A stretch of DNA of 64,000 nt from Schistosoma haematobium (lineage: Eukaryota; Platyhelminthes; Trematoda; Strigeidida; Schistosomatidae): NCBI RefSeq assembly GCF_000699445.3, contig NC_067202.1, forward strand, positions 8,923,458-8,987,457, in the 5' to 3' direction. Below, one piece after another: positions 1 to 11,148 of the stretch (position 1 is its first letter; each line of letters opens with the position of its first letter). The notes beneath the pieces were generated by a model that was given only the letters and a program-made list of their open reading frames with translations, had not been told where the DNA came from and did no database searches. Both the position numbers and the translations under genes were made by a program.

Positions 1-3000
1 ATGATTTCTTTTCATCTGCCTACAATCTATAGATCTAGAAAAAAACAATGAATACGCAAAACTTCTTTCTGAAAAGTTGTAACCAAACATTCGGTTTAAC
101 ATCTCAATATTGATTGATGAACAACAATAATTTTGGGTGGAATGAATAAAAATCATTCAAATGGTTTTCTATTCATAGGTTAAATAATACGAATAGAAAA
201 TTGAGAAGAGTATGAAGACAGAATTCCTAGAAATCAAAGGATAATTTCGTGATTTATGTTGTACTTAAAAAAAAAGACGACTAGCTGAGTAAACCTCAAG
301 TAAGCAGCAAGAAATAAAGAAATTATAATAATGATCGTGAAAAAACTCCCTATATAACAAGCTCATTAAAACTCTGTCCCTTTGACAAAGCAAGATTGAT
401 AACCGTGTCTTTTTGGATGCGAAAATTTGATTTAAATATTTTTATAACAACCGTTTCAATCCAGTGTGATACATTCAAATTCCTTTATGTATTAATTGTC
501 TCGAAAGATTTTGTGACATCAACATCATATCCACTTGTCAGGCGAATAACGAGTTCGATCAACTTATGATAGTAAAATTTAAAACTGCACATTGCGAGAA
601 TTAGTGAAGGAACGAAATTGATAAGTAAAAATTATGAAATAATATTCAAAATTAAAAGGAAAGTTGAAGAATAAATACATCGATTCCGCTATGTGTAATT
701 TTATATTTTCGAACTGTTGATCACGATTATTTTGTTAATTTCAACCTGGAAGCCTACACTTCTACACATAGTTCAAGTTAACTGTCAAAAATATATTTCT
801 ATGTGTCAGTTTGGCTAGTTTTCTCTATACCACTGTTACACTAGCCAGGATAGTACGTCAGGTTTAGGGAATGATTGTTAGGTATCGATAATTTGATGAT
901 GTTTTGAAGTATTGCAAATACATTTGTTGTTATAGGTTATAGATTGTCTCACCTAAACAGTAAATTGATTGTTACAGATGTATTCTCTAATTAATCTCTA
1001 TCAATAGTACCTTTTGTTATATATTTTGAATTATTTTTCACTTCATCTATAATATGCTGCTTTAAGGTCATAACTATAATTTAGAAACTTTTTTTAATCT
1101 GTTTTGTTATTTTTATTTTATTTATTCGATTCTTCAATGATATTGTGCAACCAGTTACTAATGGCCCACATTCTTTCTCTGTGATAGTGTTTCGAAGAGG
1201 GTAGTGGTATGTTAATGGGGATTTACTCAAGATTTATTTTTACAGCCGGTATACTTCTCCGTCTGCACAAATATTCAGGGTTAGATAGTAATATATTAAA
1301 AATCTCTTGGTGTATTTAATAAACTTCTGAAATCATTCCACAAGGCTTTAAAATCTCACGGTATCAAGTTTGTTTGAAATTATGCTATTACATTATCCTT
1401 AATCGATATGTTGACAAAGAACCGTATTCATAGTAAAAATTGTTCAAACTAATTAGTGATTATTTTTGCGCAAGTTAATTTAACCAACAAGATGTCGATT
1501 TGCCTTTTAAAAGGCTATCAAATCGCATAGGCACTACTCTGTATTGCTTTATTGTTACTAAACATGTTTTGCGAAAATCGTCGGAATCCATAGACTAGAG
1601 CGTTTTATTCACAGGTTTCTTCAAATCATTGTTCGGTGTACCGTAAAACTGCTGAGTGATCGTCGATGAGGGTTAGGGATATTATACTGGGGAGGGGGCT
1701 AAGCACGAAAGATCTATTGATACGAGTGCGAATGTTGATCGACTGGGGTGTTTGAGACTGAGACCATGAGACGTATACCTTACCACCACCTTCACCTCCC
1801 TTGACTTGCGGTGTTGGGTGGAGGAGGGTATGATTTGAAGTAAGCTATGGAAGGCCAAACCATGAAATGGTATCAGTTCGTGTAATTATTGGTTGTTGGT
1901 GTGAGTTATGTTGGTAAATGCAGACTGTGTGTTTGTAGTGCACGGGGATATAGTGATGGATGGTTGGAGATGTTGTGTGACATTGATTTGAATCTGTCAT
2001 GGTGACTGTGATGTGTATACTTTTTATTGTCTTTTAGATCTTGAGTAGTAGTAGTAGTAGTATTCGAATGCATATGTTTTGATACGTTCTCGAACTATAT
2101 TTTCAATATTTATTTGATGTTATTATGATTGTTATTGTGTTGTTTTGACTGTTCTACATTTGTTCCTGTTAATTTTACTTTGTTGTACCAATTTGGTATG
2201 AGGGTAATGCAATATTAATATGAAATTATGCATTGATCATAAGTAACTGGTTGACACTTGGGATAACGTGTGGGTTCGGTGTTTTTGTATAACAGCGCTT
2301 GTGAATATTTACTTACCAACCACCTTAAAACGTTTATTTGTTACCTGTTGTATAACATCATTTAACATGGTTGACCTGATTATGTTTGTTAACATTGCTA
2401 ATGATATAATTATTTATTAAATTTTACAACTTAATTACTATATTCTTTGATATTTGATGTTGTATAGTAGTTTACATCGTGTTTTTTTTGTAAATGAGGT
2501 TATAAACTATGTTTTTAAAAACAATTTTCTATGAATGTTAATTATACTACCTATATTATCTTCACTTTAAATTTCTCAGCCTTCTCTAGAATTGTTATAA
2601 AATCACTACGAGTATAGAAATGGTATAAACGATGTATTGAAAGTCGTTATATCGATTTTAGTTGGTGTTTAGCAGTTGTATTCATGAATGGAATTCTGGT
2701 TCTTCTTTTTTTGCGTGTGTGTGTTTAACGCTATTTATTACTATCAAAGTTAAAACACTGTCAATAGTTAGATATATAAATTTGATTAACATTCTCAGGT
2801 TGTTTTAAAGTGAATTTTTCTACTAGTAAACGTTTATCTTGTCTGTTAACTTGAATTCATCTTGATTTTACAGTTAAGAGACTAATATTGTCTTCTTCAT
2901 TGTCACTACAATGGCAAAACATAACTTACTAATTTCTAATTTTATCAACAGTTTTTCTCTGACAATAAGTGTAGACATAGTTTCTCTTCAATTATATGGT

Positions 3001-3923
3001 GATAAAATGTTATTTTCCATAATGATAATAATGGTATGCTTTAGAATTTTAGTCGTCAGCTGTTAATATGTTCAATGATGCTTATATGTAATAATATTTA
3101 GATATTTGTAAGTGAAAAGTTATGAAAAATATAGTATACGGATGAGCTTAAAGGAATTTCGACAAATTTCCAGCTAGTTTCTGGTCAATTAGAAAATAGC
3201 GTTTATAAATGGATAGTTTGTAATGGAAGAGTGTTGCGTTGTTCCAGCTATTCGAGGTTGGTGAAGCCCTACTTGGAAAACCCTATGGGCTTATCTGAAT
3301 TAGAAATCCACTCTCGAAGGCTCACAAACCCATCACATGGACGTGGTGTATTGGGGAAATATAGACGCTATCTGACTACTTTGTCCCTAAAATTTAGTGC
3401 CACCTAGGTTAAGGTTTCTTCATTATTAAGGGTTTATGGTTTGAATTCAGGAATAGTGCCGGTTAGCTTGTTATGTACCATCTTAAGAGGCTAAATTAAG
3501 GGTTTTATATATTTTGGGCTATCGTTTTTACTCTATGTTTATGAAGTTATTTTTACTTCTCACTATACATAGTTTTTGCATTTTGCGCAATAGCCTAAAC
3601 ATCGGATTCTCGATTCCTGTTTGCTTGTCCCTAGTATATACCTTTTACTCTTATTAATAAATTGTTGACTGATAATATACATATATCCTTCAATACTGTG
3701 TTGTAATTGAGATTGATAATATAACTTACGAATCAGTAATGAAATCAACTAATTATATTCTAATACTTGCTCATACTGTTAGTCTGGATTCTACTTTCCT
3801 TAACTTGTACACTTAAAAAAAACAAAAGCAATGATTTTACTCAAAACGTCAGTTTTGAAATATCTGAACAGACAAATTAAGCGAATCCTATTTATAAATT
3901 ATTATTTTTTATTATCATTTTAG
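1..3923. other. Non-coding stretch upstream of the first ANKZF1 exon
   Basis: I recognise no exon, RNA gene or named mobile element here. The stretch is AT-rich, with a short AGT-type microsatellite near 2048 and a GC-richer patch near 1680-2000. It ends at a splice acceptor at 3921-3923, so at least its right part is an intron of the ANKZF1-like gene; where that intron begins cannot be told. The short open frames, for example 3563-3748 on the - strand, show no splice context or family motif and look like chance. Confidence 0.5.
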
Positions 3924-4044
3924 TGATGGGGATGGTATAACACCTTATCAATTAGCTACACGATTGCATAAAAAATCAATAGCTAATGTGTTTCGACGTT
4001 TCCGATTTCATCATCCGAATCGTTATGATTATGAAAAAGCTAAA
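3924..4044 (+). CDS. ANKZF1: ANKZF1-like exon: end of ankyrin region
   Basis: Acceptor TTTTAG ends at 3923 and donor GTGAGT starts at 4045. The first base completes a codon begun in an unseen upstream exon; then 40 codons follow. The start reads like the helix pair of an ankyrin repeat (TPYQLA...KKSIANVF) and the end is basic (HHPNRYDYEKAK). Confidence 0.7.
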
Positions 4045-7000
4045 GTGAGTTGTTTATACTAATTATTAACTTACGAATTTTTTGTACTGCATAATTAAAA
4101 ATGTTTTATTCAGTATTTATTTTAAAGCTGTCAAGTGTAATGACTCAGTATTTGTAGCACCTAACTTCGATCCGAGCGTAGGTCACATGTTCGAACTCCG
4201 CCTAAGTTAGATTATATATATATATATATATATATATAATTATATTACATTAATGACATTGATTATGACTGACAGATAAATGAATCAATTTGTCAGTTAG
4301 GTGAAAAACTGTTAGCTTCTACTCAGATATACCCCTTGTCTTCTTCCTACCTCTGCGTAATTGAAAAGACAGATTTTATTCTGAAGATTTATTGAAATAG
4401 ACCTAAGAATATTAATTCACTTCAACAATTATTTATTTCATTTATAAAGATTTACGAAATTCTTGGATGTAGAAGAAAATTAACCTATCAAGAGTGTAGT
4501 GAATTTACAAGAAGTAAGGGTTTTTTTCTCTGAAGTAGAAATTAAGAATAACTATCATAGAGGATTCCGGCTTAAAAGAACAGAAAATTCTAATTCTCAC
4601 TAACGTGAAACTAATAAACTATTTAGTACGTGAACATCATTTTGGTCATCTAAACATACCCAACAGTTAGATATGTTAATTGTTTTAATTATCAATTGTT
4701 CATATCATAGATATCTTAATGTTGAATATATTGGTAAAATTAATCTATGCTAACGATCCTTAATGACTTATCAATCATTCAGAAAACAGTGTTTGGTTAT
4801 AAAACAATTAACAATTACAATTAATGGATTTACAGTGGACACAGTTTTGACATGATTAATAAATCCTTGTGTGTTAGATTATTTACTTCAGTAAAATAAA
4901 ACCGGATTGCTTTAGCTATTAAGATTTGAACCAGAGTTGTAAATTAAGATTGGGTGTTAGAATAATTTTTTTGCACAAACACCTTCGATTATTCGTTAAA
5001 ATACACCAAGCTTGTTACCCCTTATGCAGGAGCATAGGCCGCCCACCAGCATTCTCCATAGAACTCTGTCTTGGACAATCCTTTCCAAACATTTATTTTA
5101 TGATCACGCATAATACATATTTAAATTAATTTTAAGATTTTTGGGAACAAGATTTAGACAATTTTTCATTTAGCTTCTATTTTGCACATTATTTTTCACT
5201 GCGCAAAAGTTCATCAGATGTTTTGTTAGATCTGAATTTTTTTTTCAAAAAAATAGTTTTAAAAATATATTTTCTAAATCCATATTTAGATACCTGCTCC
5301 ATTGGATCCATCAAAAGAGGCTGCCAAACTTGAACGTGATCGTGAACGCACAAAACGACAAAAACAAAGACAAAAAGAAAAACGTACTGCAGAACGTGCA
5401 GCTATTGAACAACAAAAGAAAGATGCTGAAGAACAAGCACGTTTTTTAGCCTTATCCGATCGCGAAAAAGTGAATATTGTTTTTACTTGATAATAATAGT
5501 AATAATTTGAAATGTAAATTATCGGATGATAACTTAGTGATTTAAAGACTAAGTGCTCTTCATAATACCTAAAAGTTCCGGGTTTGATCTCCAGTGGCGG
5601 GTCGTGTATAGTTACACGTATGAGTAGTTCTATACTGGATGAAATAACGATCCAATGCTTTCTGGTTTTCAATAGTCGTTTCAATAAAATCAATAGTTCT
5701 CAAAAAGATAATAGTCATGAGATCACGTCCTAATTCGGTGTTGTATTTGTTTAGCATTGGATCATTTTACATTTATTTGATGTGAATCTCATTCACTTTA
5801 GCAACATTGTGATATCTAATTTTGTATTTCCCATATTTCGGTTATTGATGACTAATCATCTCTCTAAGATTAGTGTATAATTAAATGTATTTTAGCCAAA
5901 GCATCGTCGTGTTTTTTCTGAAGGGTGAATAAATTCCTCATTTGTCATCAGTTTTTGTCTTCTTTCTTGTGTCATGGAAATCCCAGTATTTTCATGTCCC
6001 CATTACCAGCTTTAACAATAATATGAAACAGTGATGTAATGATTAGAGCGTTTGACTTTCAGTCAGTTGTAGAATGACAACTAAAACTTTGTTACACTTA
6101 TTTATTATTCGGATAGTTGAGTAGTATCGATAGTTTTTCCAGAAAATCTATCGCTATCTACTGGATAACTTCGTGTTTGCAGTGATAGGTACTGGGTTTG
6201 AGTGACAATGTGAACACCAACACGTAGGCACCCGAATCCAGTTGACGAGTCCTAAATAGTACTAAATTTGCTTTACTGACCACGCTACCGGGCACGGTCA
6301 AACTTTGCTACAACTTGTAATTGAAGATATCGATGCCACCTGCTCTGGATGCAGATATGTTAATAGAGACTGATCACATCCAAATCATAATGCGAACAAT
6401 GGAAAAACTGAACACATGACTACAATATTTTTTATTCCCACTATTACAGTTCTATTTACCTGGTTGCTGTTCGATATATGTATCTTTCTTACCTGTGATG
6501 AATTAAGGTCTCCTATCCATTTCTCTTTGTTTTTTCCCTTGGGTTTTAAAATAAAATAACATACATTAGCGTGCTATCGTGACAGAACGTCGTTTGATTT
6601 CTTCTGGTTCTGCGACTGGTGAACCATTCATGGTATTCAGGTAATGTCAAATATGTTTATGTGTATATTTTTATTTATTTGCAAATGTTCAATTTCGGCT
6701 TAGTTGGGATTAAATCATGTTTGTTTTCCAATCAAGAGCACGTTGAAAGTTTCAGTCATCGATATTAGATACAGGGTTGTTTTTAGATGATCTACCAAAA
6801 ATAACGTGACTCAAATTAGATTGGATTAGTTTTTACTGAGAAAAGATGTTTTAATCCTTAAGGAAAACTTTTAAAACATTTTAGCTATAAATATATGCAA
6901 AGATAATATATAATCTCCTTACTGGTTTTAATTCAGTAGTATAAAAATAGTATGAAAATTCGGTCAATCGTGCTCAAGATCATCGTTCCACACTGCTGTC

Positions 7001-9057
7001 TTAAGTTAGGGTGAAACATCTGTTCAGTATTTTAGCTTACAATGTGCTTTCAACTTATGTCACAGTCCGTGATGAAAATCAACCTCAGATCACTTATTTT
7101 TCTATGTCGCTGAACTCTATGAATAGACATATTCATTGTAGTGCTTATCGGAGGGTTTTGATGGAAAAGGTCTATTTTTTTACAGTTGAAATCACGAACT
7201 GATCTTAAATAGATCCTGATTAGTGGAGATCGACCGCTGTCGAGTGTAAGACATTTATGTATCTCAACCTGCTGATGAAGGGTTGCGCAAGATCATGGGT
7301 TGATTTAAGGTAGGCACTGCACCATTGGATGCCGGTTTAATGGTCTACAGGTTGAGCATTCTCATGAATAATCAAAGGTCCTGTGTTCGATTCCTGGATG
7401 CGTAGTCATGGATGCGCTTAGATGAGATGTCTTATAATAGGGCGAAACAACCATCCATTGCTTCCAAGTTTTCAATGGTAGTCTAGCTAGGATCAGTTCG
7501 TGATTGCAATTGTGAAAACCCCAGCATCCTCCACAAATCCCCTATACTGAGAAGATTAATTGTTGTTCGGAAATCATATGCCCGTATGACAAGAAATCGT
7601 TTTTCCAAGTTCTTAGTCTCATGAACATGTATTTGGAAAAATGTGAGTTAATGACTTTGGAAATTTAATGAGATTTCAGTTTTAATACGTTACATTTATT
7701 TTATTTGTTTCTGCATTTACAAAAGGGAAACTTGAGAATTGTCATTATCATGTGGAATTAAATAAATTATTGAGAAATTTTTATAACTAGATAAGAAATA
7801 TTCGCTTTTCCGGTGTATAAATAACAATAATCGTAAGATATGAGTGCTTGTTATCACTCATTAAAATTTGGGCATTATCTTATGAAATTAAGTGTAACAG
7901 TTTACTCGTTAGATAACCTCGATGATTCTTCGGAAATCTCTCCACAGTGTAGGAAAGTGCTGAATATACTGTTATTAGTCAGTGTTCTTTAGAAATTTTC
8001 AAGAGGTATCTTTATTGTTGTGATTGACGATCTTGTTTTCCAGATGCATTTAGAACTTCAGGGTCAAATATAATTTTATGAATGTGCTGCTTTTATGTAC
8101 ATGAACGAACCTTCGAGGTAAAGCATCCCCTATACTTTCAATTAGTGTTTTTTATTCGGTGTTTAGTGTAGATATCTGGAGACTAGAAAGTTAGCTTTTA
8201 AACATTGAACTACAAGAAGTTATTTTAATTTCCCAATGAAATCGTCAATGCTAACCCTTTTTTACTTACAAATAGTACAATCTATTTATTTCTTGATAAA
8301 AATCAATTAATTTACATTAGTTGCTTTTCGTTTATGCCAATCATTATTCATTAATTGAATGAATATAATTCAGAATTCAAAATGTTTGGTTATAGTTATC
8401 TAGGTAATTGAAATAGCAATGACAAAACCTTTCTATTCACAGTTCCAAAATGATTGTTTTGTACATATTTTACACCAGTCGTCAGTGTTTTTCTTCATCG
8501 TTAAGCTTTTTGTTTAAACCGGATAGGAAAAAAACACTTGTTAGCACTGTGAACTACTATTACTACATCATGACGTTATTGGTAAACGTTAAGAAGTATC
8601 ATATATCCACATCAGTCAGTTATAAACACCGTGTTTATGTGAAGCAATTCACGTTACCTCTTTCTATCATCAACACAAATAGACGAATGTTTAAGTAATA
8701 ATGATAGTAAAGAAAATATTAGATATAAACAATGTAATTCGAGAAGAATAAATGAATTTGCATAATAGAAAGGATGAGATTATTTTAAAACGTAAAATAT
8801 TTAAGAGAAGATGAATAGTGAATAATCCTATGAGTTTGAGATCAATTTTGATCTATATCATTCAATGTCTCCCATTTCAATCCATATAAAAATCATCTAC
8901 TAATATATATATATTTCTTCTTTGCTTTTATAGTCGTTGTTTTCAATGCGGTTGTGATATCAGTGGGAAAGTTCCATTCAGTTATATGGATTATAATTTC
9001 TGTACATCGAATTGTTTAAAACAACATCGTTTAAAATCAATAAATAATAACAGGTAA
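3924..9057 (+). CDS. ANKZF1: ANKZF1/Vms1-like protein, last four coding exons
   Basis: Four exons join in frame: 3924-4044, 5290-5469, 6570-6640 and 8934-9057 (TAA at 9055-9057). Introns follow GT-AG rules, and the phases match at each junction. The visible protein reads as the end of an ankyrin repeat (DGDGITPYQLATRLHKKS), a Lys/Arg/Gln/Glu-rich coiled coil, the block FLALSDREKRAIVTERRL, and a C-terminal C-x2-C then C-x3-C-x3-H motif (RCFQCG, FCTSNCLKQH). This order and the LSDREKR block are typical of the C-terminus of ANKZF1/Vms1. The family acts on stalled 60S ribosomes, releasing nascent chains from peptidyl-tRNA, and binds VCP/Cdc48 through a basic helix; this is family knowledge. The catalytic VLRF1 domain and N-terminal zinc finger must lie left of the window. 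The final SINNNR tail is short. Family assignment is fairly sure; function in flukes is inferred. Confidence 0.78.
4140..4203 (+). repeat. tRNA-like (pol III box) remnant in ANKZF1 intron
   Basis: TGACTCAGTATTTGTAG resembles an A box and ATGTTCGAACTCC a B box, spaced as in a tRNA-derived SINE head. No folded tRNA can be drawn, and a TA microsatellite follows directly. Confidence 0.35.
4213..4238. repeat. TA microsatellite
   Basis: About 13 TA units in the intron between the first two ANKZF1-like exons. Confidence 0.9.
5005..5095 (-). mobile_element. Tiny 5'-truncated RTE LINE 3' end
   Basis: The reverse complement matches the last 90 or so bases of the RTE copies at 32.2-35.4 kb and 38.5-41.4 kb, covering the segment that encodes the end of the ORF (GWRMLV..GLCS). 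Phrases such as GCATAGGCCGCCCACCAGC on the + strand are shared with 36030-36060. 5' truncation is the usual outcome of target-primed insertion. Confidence 0.65.
5290..5469 (+). CDS. ANKZF1: ANKZF1-like exon: basic coiled coil
   Basis: Sixty codons, phase 0 at both ends. The acceptor AG is at 5288-5289. The donor GTGAAT at 5470 is weak, but it is fixed by the match of SDREK to RAIVTERR in the next exon. The exon opens IPAPLDPSKEAAKLERD and is almost wholly Lys/Arg/Glu/Gln/Ala, as in the VCP-binding helix region of this family. Reading past the donor gives a false stop after VNIVFT. Confidence 0.75.
5527..5696 (+). mobile_element. Decayed tRNA-derived SINE
   Basis: A B-box-like GTTCCGGGTTTGATCTCC is followed by a tail (GATGAAATAACGATCCAATG, then CTTTCTGGTTTTCAATAG) that matches, with many changes, the hammerhead-bearing tail of the SINE copies at 25.0, 37.4 and 44.0 kb. 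Much more diverged than those copies. Confidence 0.5.
6035..6310 (+). mobile_element. Decayed Smα-like element
   Basis: GATTAGAGCGTTTGACTTTC and ACTGGGTTTGAGTGAC look like degenerate pol III boxes. Downstream, ATCCAGTTGACGAGTCCTAA keeps half of a hammerhead core, but the GAAA strand is lost. Confidence 0.45.
6570..6640 (+). CDS. ANKZF1: ANKZF1-like exon: RAIVTERR segment
   Basis: 71 bases, from the acceptor AG at 6568-6569 to the donor CAG|GTAATG at 6641. It encodes RAIVTERRLISSGSATGEP followed by FMVF and leaves two bases (AG) that join the T of the next exon to make Ser. Too short to be seen as an open frame alone; supported by the phase fit on both sides. Confidence 0.72.
7228..7500 (+). 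mobile_element. Decayed tRNA-derived SINE, full length
   Basis: Aligns by eye along its length with the good copy at 43827-44107: GGATGCCGGTTTAATGGTCT (A box), CCTGTGTTCGATTCCTGG (B box), then AATAGGGCGAAACAACC and TTGCTTCCAAGTTTTC. The hammerhead core is broken (TTAGATGAGA instead of CTGANGA). Confidence 0.6.
8934..9057 (+). CDS. ANKZF1: ANKZF1-like terminal exon: Cys/His motif and stop
   Basis: Acceptor TTTTATAG ends at 8933. After one base that completes Ser, the frame gives RCFQCGCDISGKVPFSYMDY and then NFCTSNCLKQHRLKS, ending in TAA at 9055-9057. The paired CxxC and CxxxC plus His resemble the small zinc-binding knuckle at the C-terminus of ANKZF1/Vms1 proteins. Confidence 0.75.
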
Positions 9058-10079
9058 CACAATTTTTGTAACAAAAAAATAATCACCAACACAATATTGA
9101 TCGTTTCTGATTAAAAAAATTTTTTTTTCTTTAATTTCTTTAATACATTGAAATGAAATGGAAGAACAATTTTGGAATGATTTTTAAAATTATAATCATT
9201 CATGATTAATAATAGTAATAATAATAATAATGGTATTATTATTATTATTATTATTGTTATTACTAGTTTTGTATAAAATGAAATGAGAATGAAAGTGTTT
9301 ATCAATATGAAAAGTGTATTCTCCAATTAAAAAAACAAACAAACAAACAAGTGATTGAGAGTAATACTTGTATAATTACTAATATTATTATTATTCTCTT
9401 CATTATTGTGAATGAATTGTACACTATAGATGAAATCATTAAATTGTTTCCTAAGTTTGAATAGTTATCTCAATAATCACTATCATGGTTATTATTATCT
9501 AAATGTAATGAAATGAATGAATATTCTAATTGACCAAGTATTTTGTCTTGTCGTTTTTTTTTAAAAATTGGAAATAACCGAAATCTAACGACTCATGAAA
9601 GTTGTTTGGATAACCGATGTGGATTGTATTTAGTAATCGATAATGTTATGTTACGAATGATTCCTGTTGTACAGTAAATGATTTAATAAGTCATCAAGGT
9701 TTGTAATTATTAAAATGAATAAATATAATACTGACCAATGAATGAAATGCATTTATACGATGTAGTTACTCACGAAACCTGGTTATTGACTAGAAACTTT
9801 GAATTAAATGACATCAATGACAGGGGAAGGGGTTTTTCATCTTATAAATTAACAAATTTACACGCTAATCATAAACAGACATCAATAGTAATTGGTGGAA
9901 ATCAGTTTTGTATATCACTCTCCAATGAATTAAGACTTGATTTACTGTTGCATATAATTCTTGCACACGTTATCAGTCCCGGTTCTTTAGCCCGTTAGGT
10001 AAATAATCGAAGCAAATATATGTTCTTGTCGTGTAGAAGCGAGCTTTTTGTTAAATTGTATGATTAACCAACCGGAAAA
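9058..10079. other. Intergenic, low-complexity
   Basis: 3' flank of the ANKZF1-like gene. It holds an AAT/ATT microsatellite that flips strand near 9210-9260 and an AAAC run near 9333-9350. No gene recognised. Confidence 0.5.
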
Positions 10080-11148
10080 ATTATTGACCAGTTGTCTAAT
10101 CACTGCAGACGGCATATGATTATCACTACTTTGAAAGCATAATACAGATTATTGACTTTCATAATTCATGTCAAATGTACATTAACTGACTTCACCACAA
10201 CAATATGTATTAATGAATTTAGCTGATCTTCTGGAGAAAGCTATATAGGGCGTATGTCAGTAGTACGACAATTTAATCAACGAGTTAATGAACCTCTCCG
10301 TCGGTGTTCAGAAAAGCGTCAGACTAAATCCAAATTCAGTTCCATTCTATAATATTTGGTTGATAGTGGCCATGCAATAAATTAGAGTAAAGCATCTAGA
10401 GTAGTTTATGGTATGTTACCAAGCTTTACTAATGGGACTCGATCTCATCTCTGAGATATGATTAAAGTTATGAGGATCCGAGCTAATAGCTTTAGTCTCT
10501 GTGTTCAAAAAACAATTCCGTAACACTTCTGTTTCGTTGTTGGCTGAATAAGTTTATCGTTCAAAGTTTTAATCTACCTGTTGTGTTGAAATTATTATCA
10601 TTAACTAACATGTTACCCTAGTTGATTGAATATTTTTCGTTAATGCATATAGATACTGCAGCACATTAGAATAAAACTGTTGTGATTTTAAGCACGGCTA
10701 ATGATCACTTGATTTGGACACCAATCGAAATACGACTTATTCAGTCTTAGGACTGTGCTAAACCAAACACGTTCAACCGGTATGAGCAGCCTAACTTCCT
10801 TATTGATCTTTTGTTCGCCCAGCCCAACTCATCCAGTTGAGTCTAGAACACCAATGACAGCTTCAACTATGCCAATCATTTATTCCAAACATACGTCGTT
10901 TATATATCATCCAAACAGACCTCATCTCATCATGAAATAGGAAATAGCATTTATACAAGATCAAGTCAAAAAGTGGCTGTGAGCGTGGGAGACTGTGATC
11001 AATGAACTGAACATAATACAAGAACAGTAAATCGTATAATAATAATGTATAGGTCAAAATGAAGCTTATAATAAGAGGAATATAGATAATATTAATTCAC
11101 AAATAGTTTTCAGAAGTTACTCGTGAATTAATCTTCACTAGGATATAA
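10080..11148 (+). repeat. 1.1-kb dispersed repeat, left copy of an inverted pair
   Basis: Nearly identical by eye, as reverse complement, to 28183-29291. Shared homology starts at TTATTGACCAGTTGTC and ends at CACTAGGATATAA. It contains no convincing coding frame; the 64-residue frame shared by both copies only reflects their identity. On the - strand it has a TATATAAACG box followed by AATAAA, so a regulatory piece of a retroelement, such as an LTR, is possible but unproven. Confidence 0.75.

Noticed and set aside
5286..5693. - strand frame opposite the ANKZF1 coiled-coil exon
   Set aside because: Antisense shadow of a Lys/Arg/Glu-rich exon, giving a Ser/Phe/Cys-rich artefact.
8450..8698. 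82-codon frame in ANKZF1 intron
   Set aside because: Lies wholly between two phased exons of the gene; low-complexity Tyr/Ser/Lys content.
10863..11057. 64-codon frame conserved at 28320-28514
   Set aside because: Conservation is explained by the 1.1-kb inverted repeat; the frame has no ATG-linked motif and ends arbitrarily.
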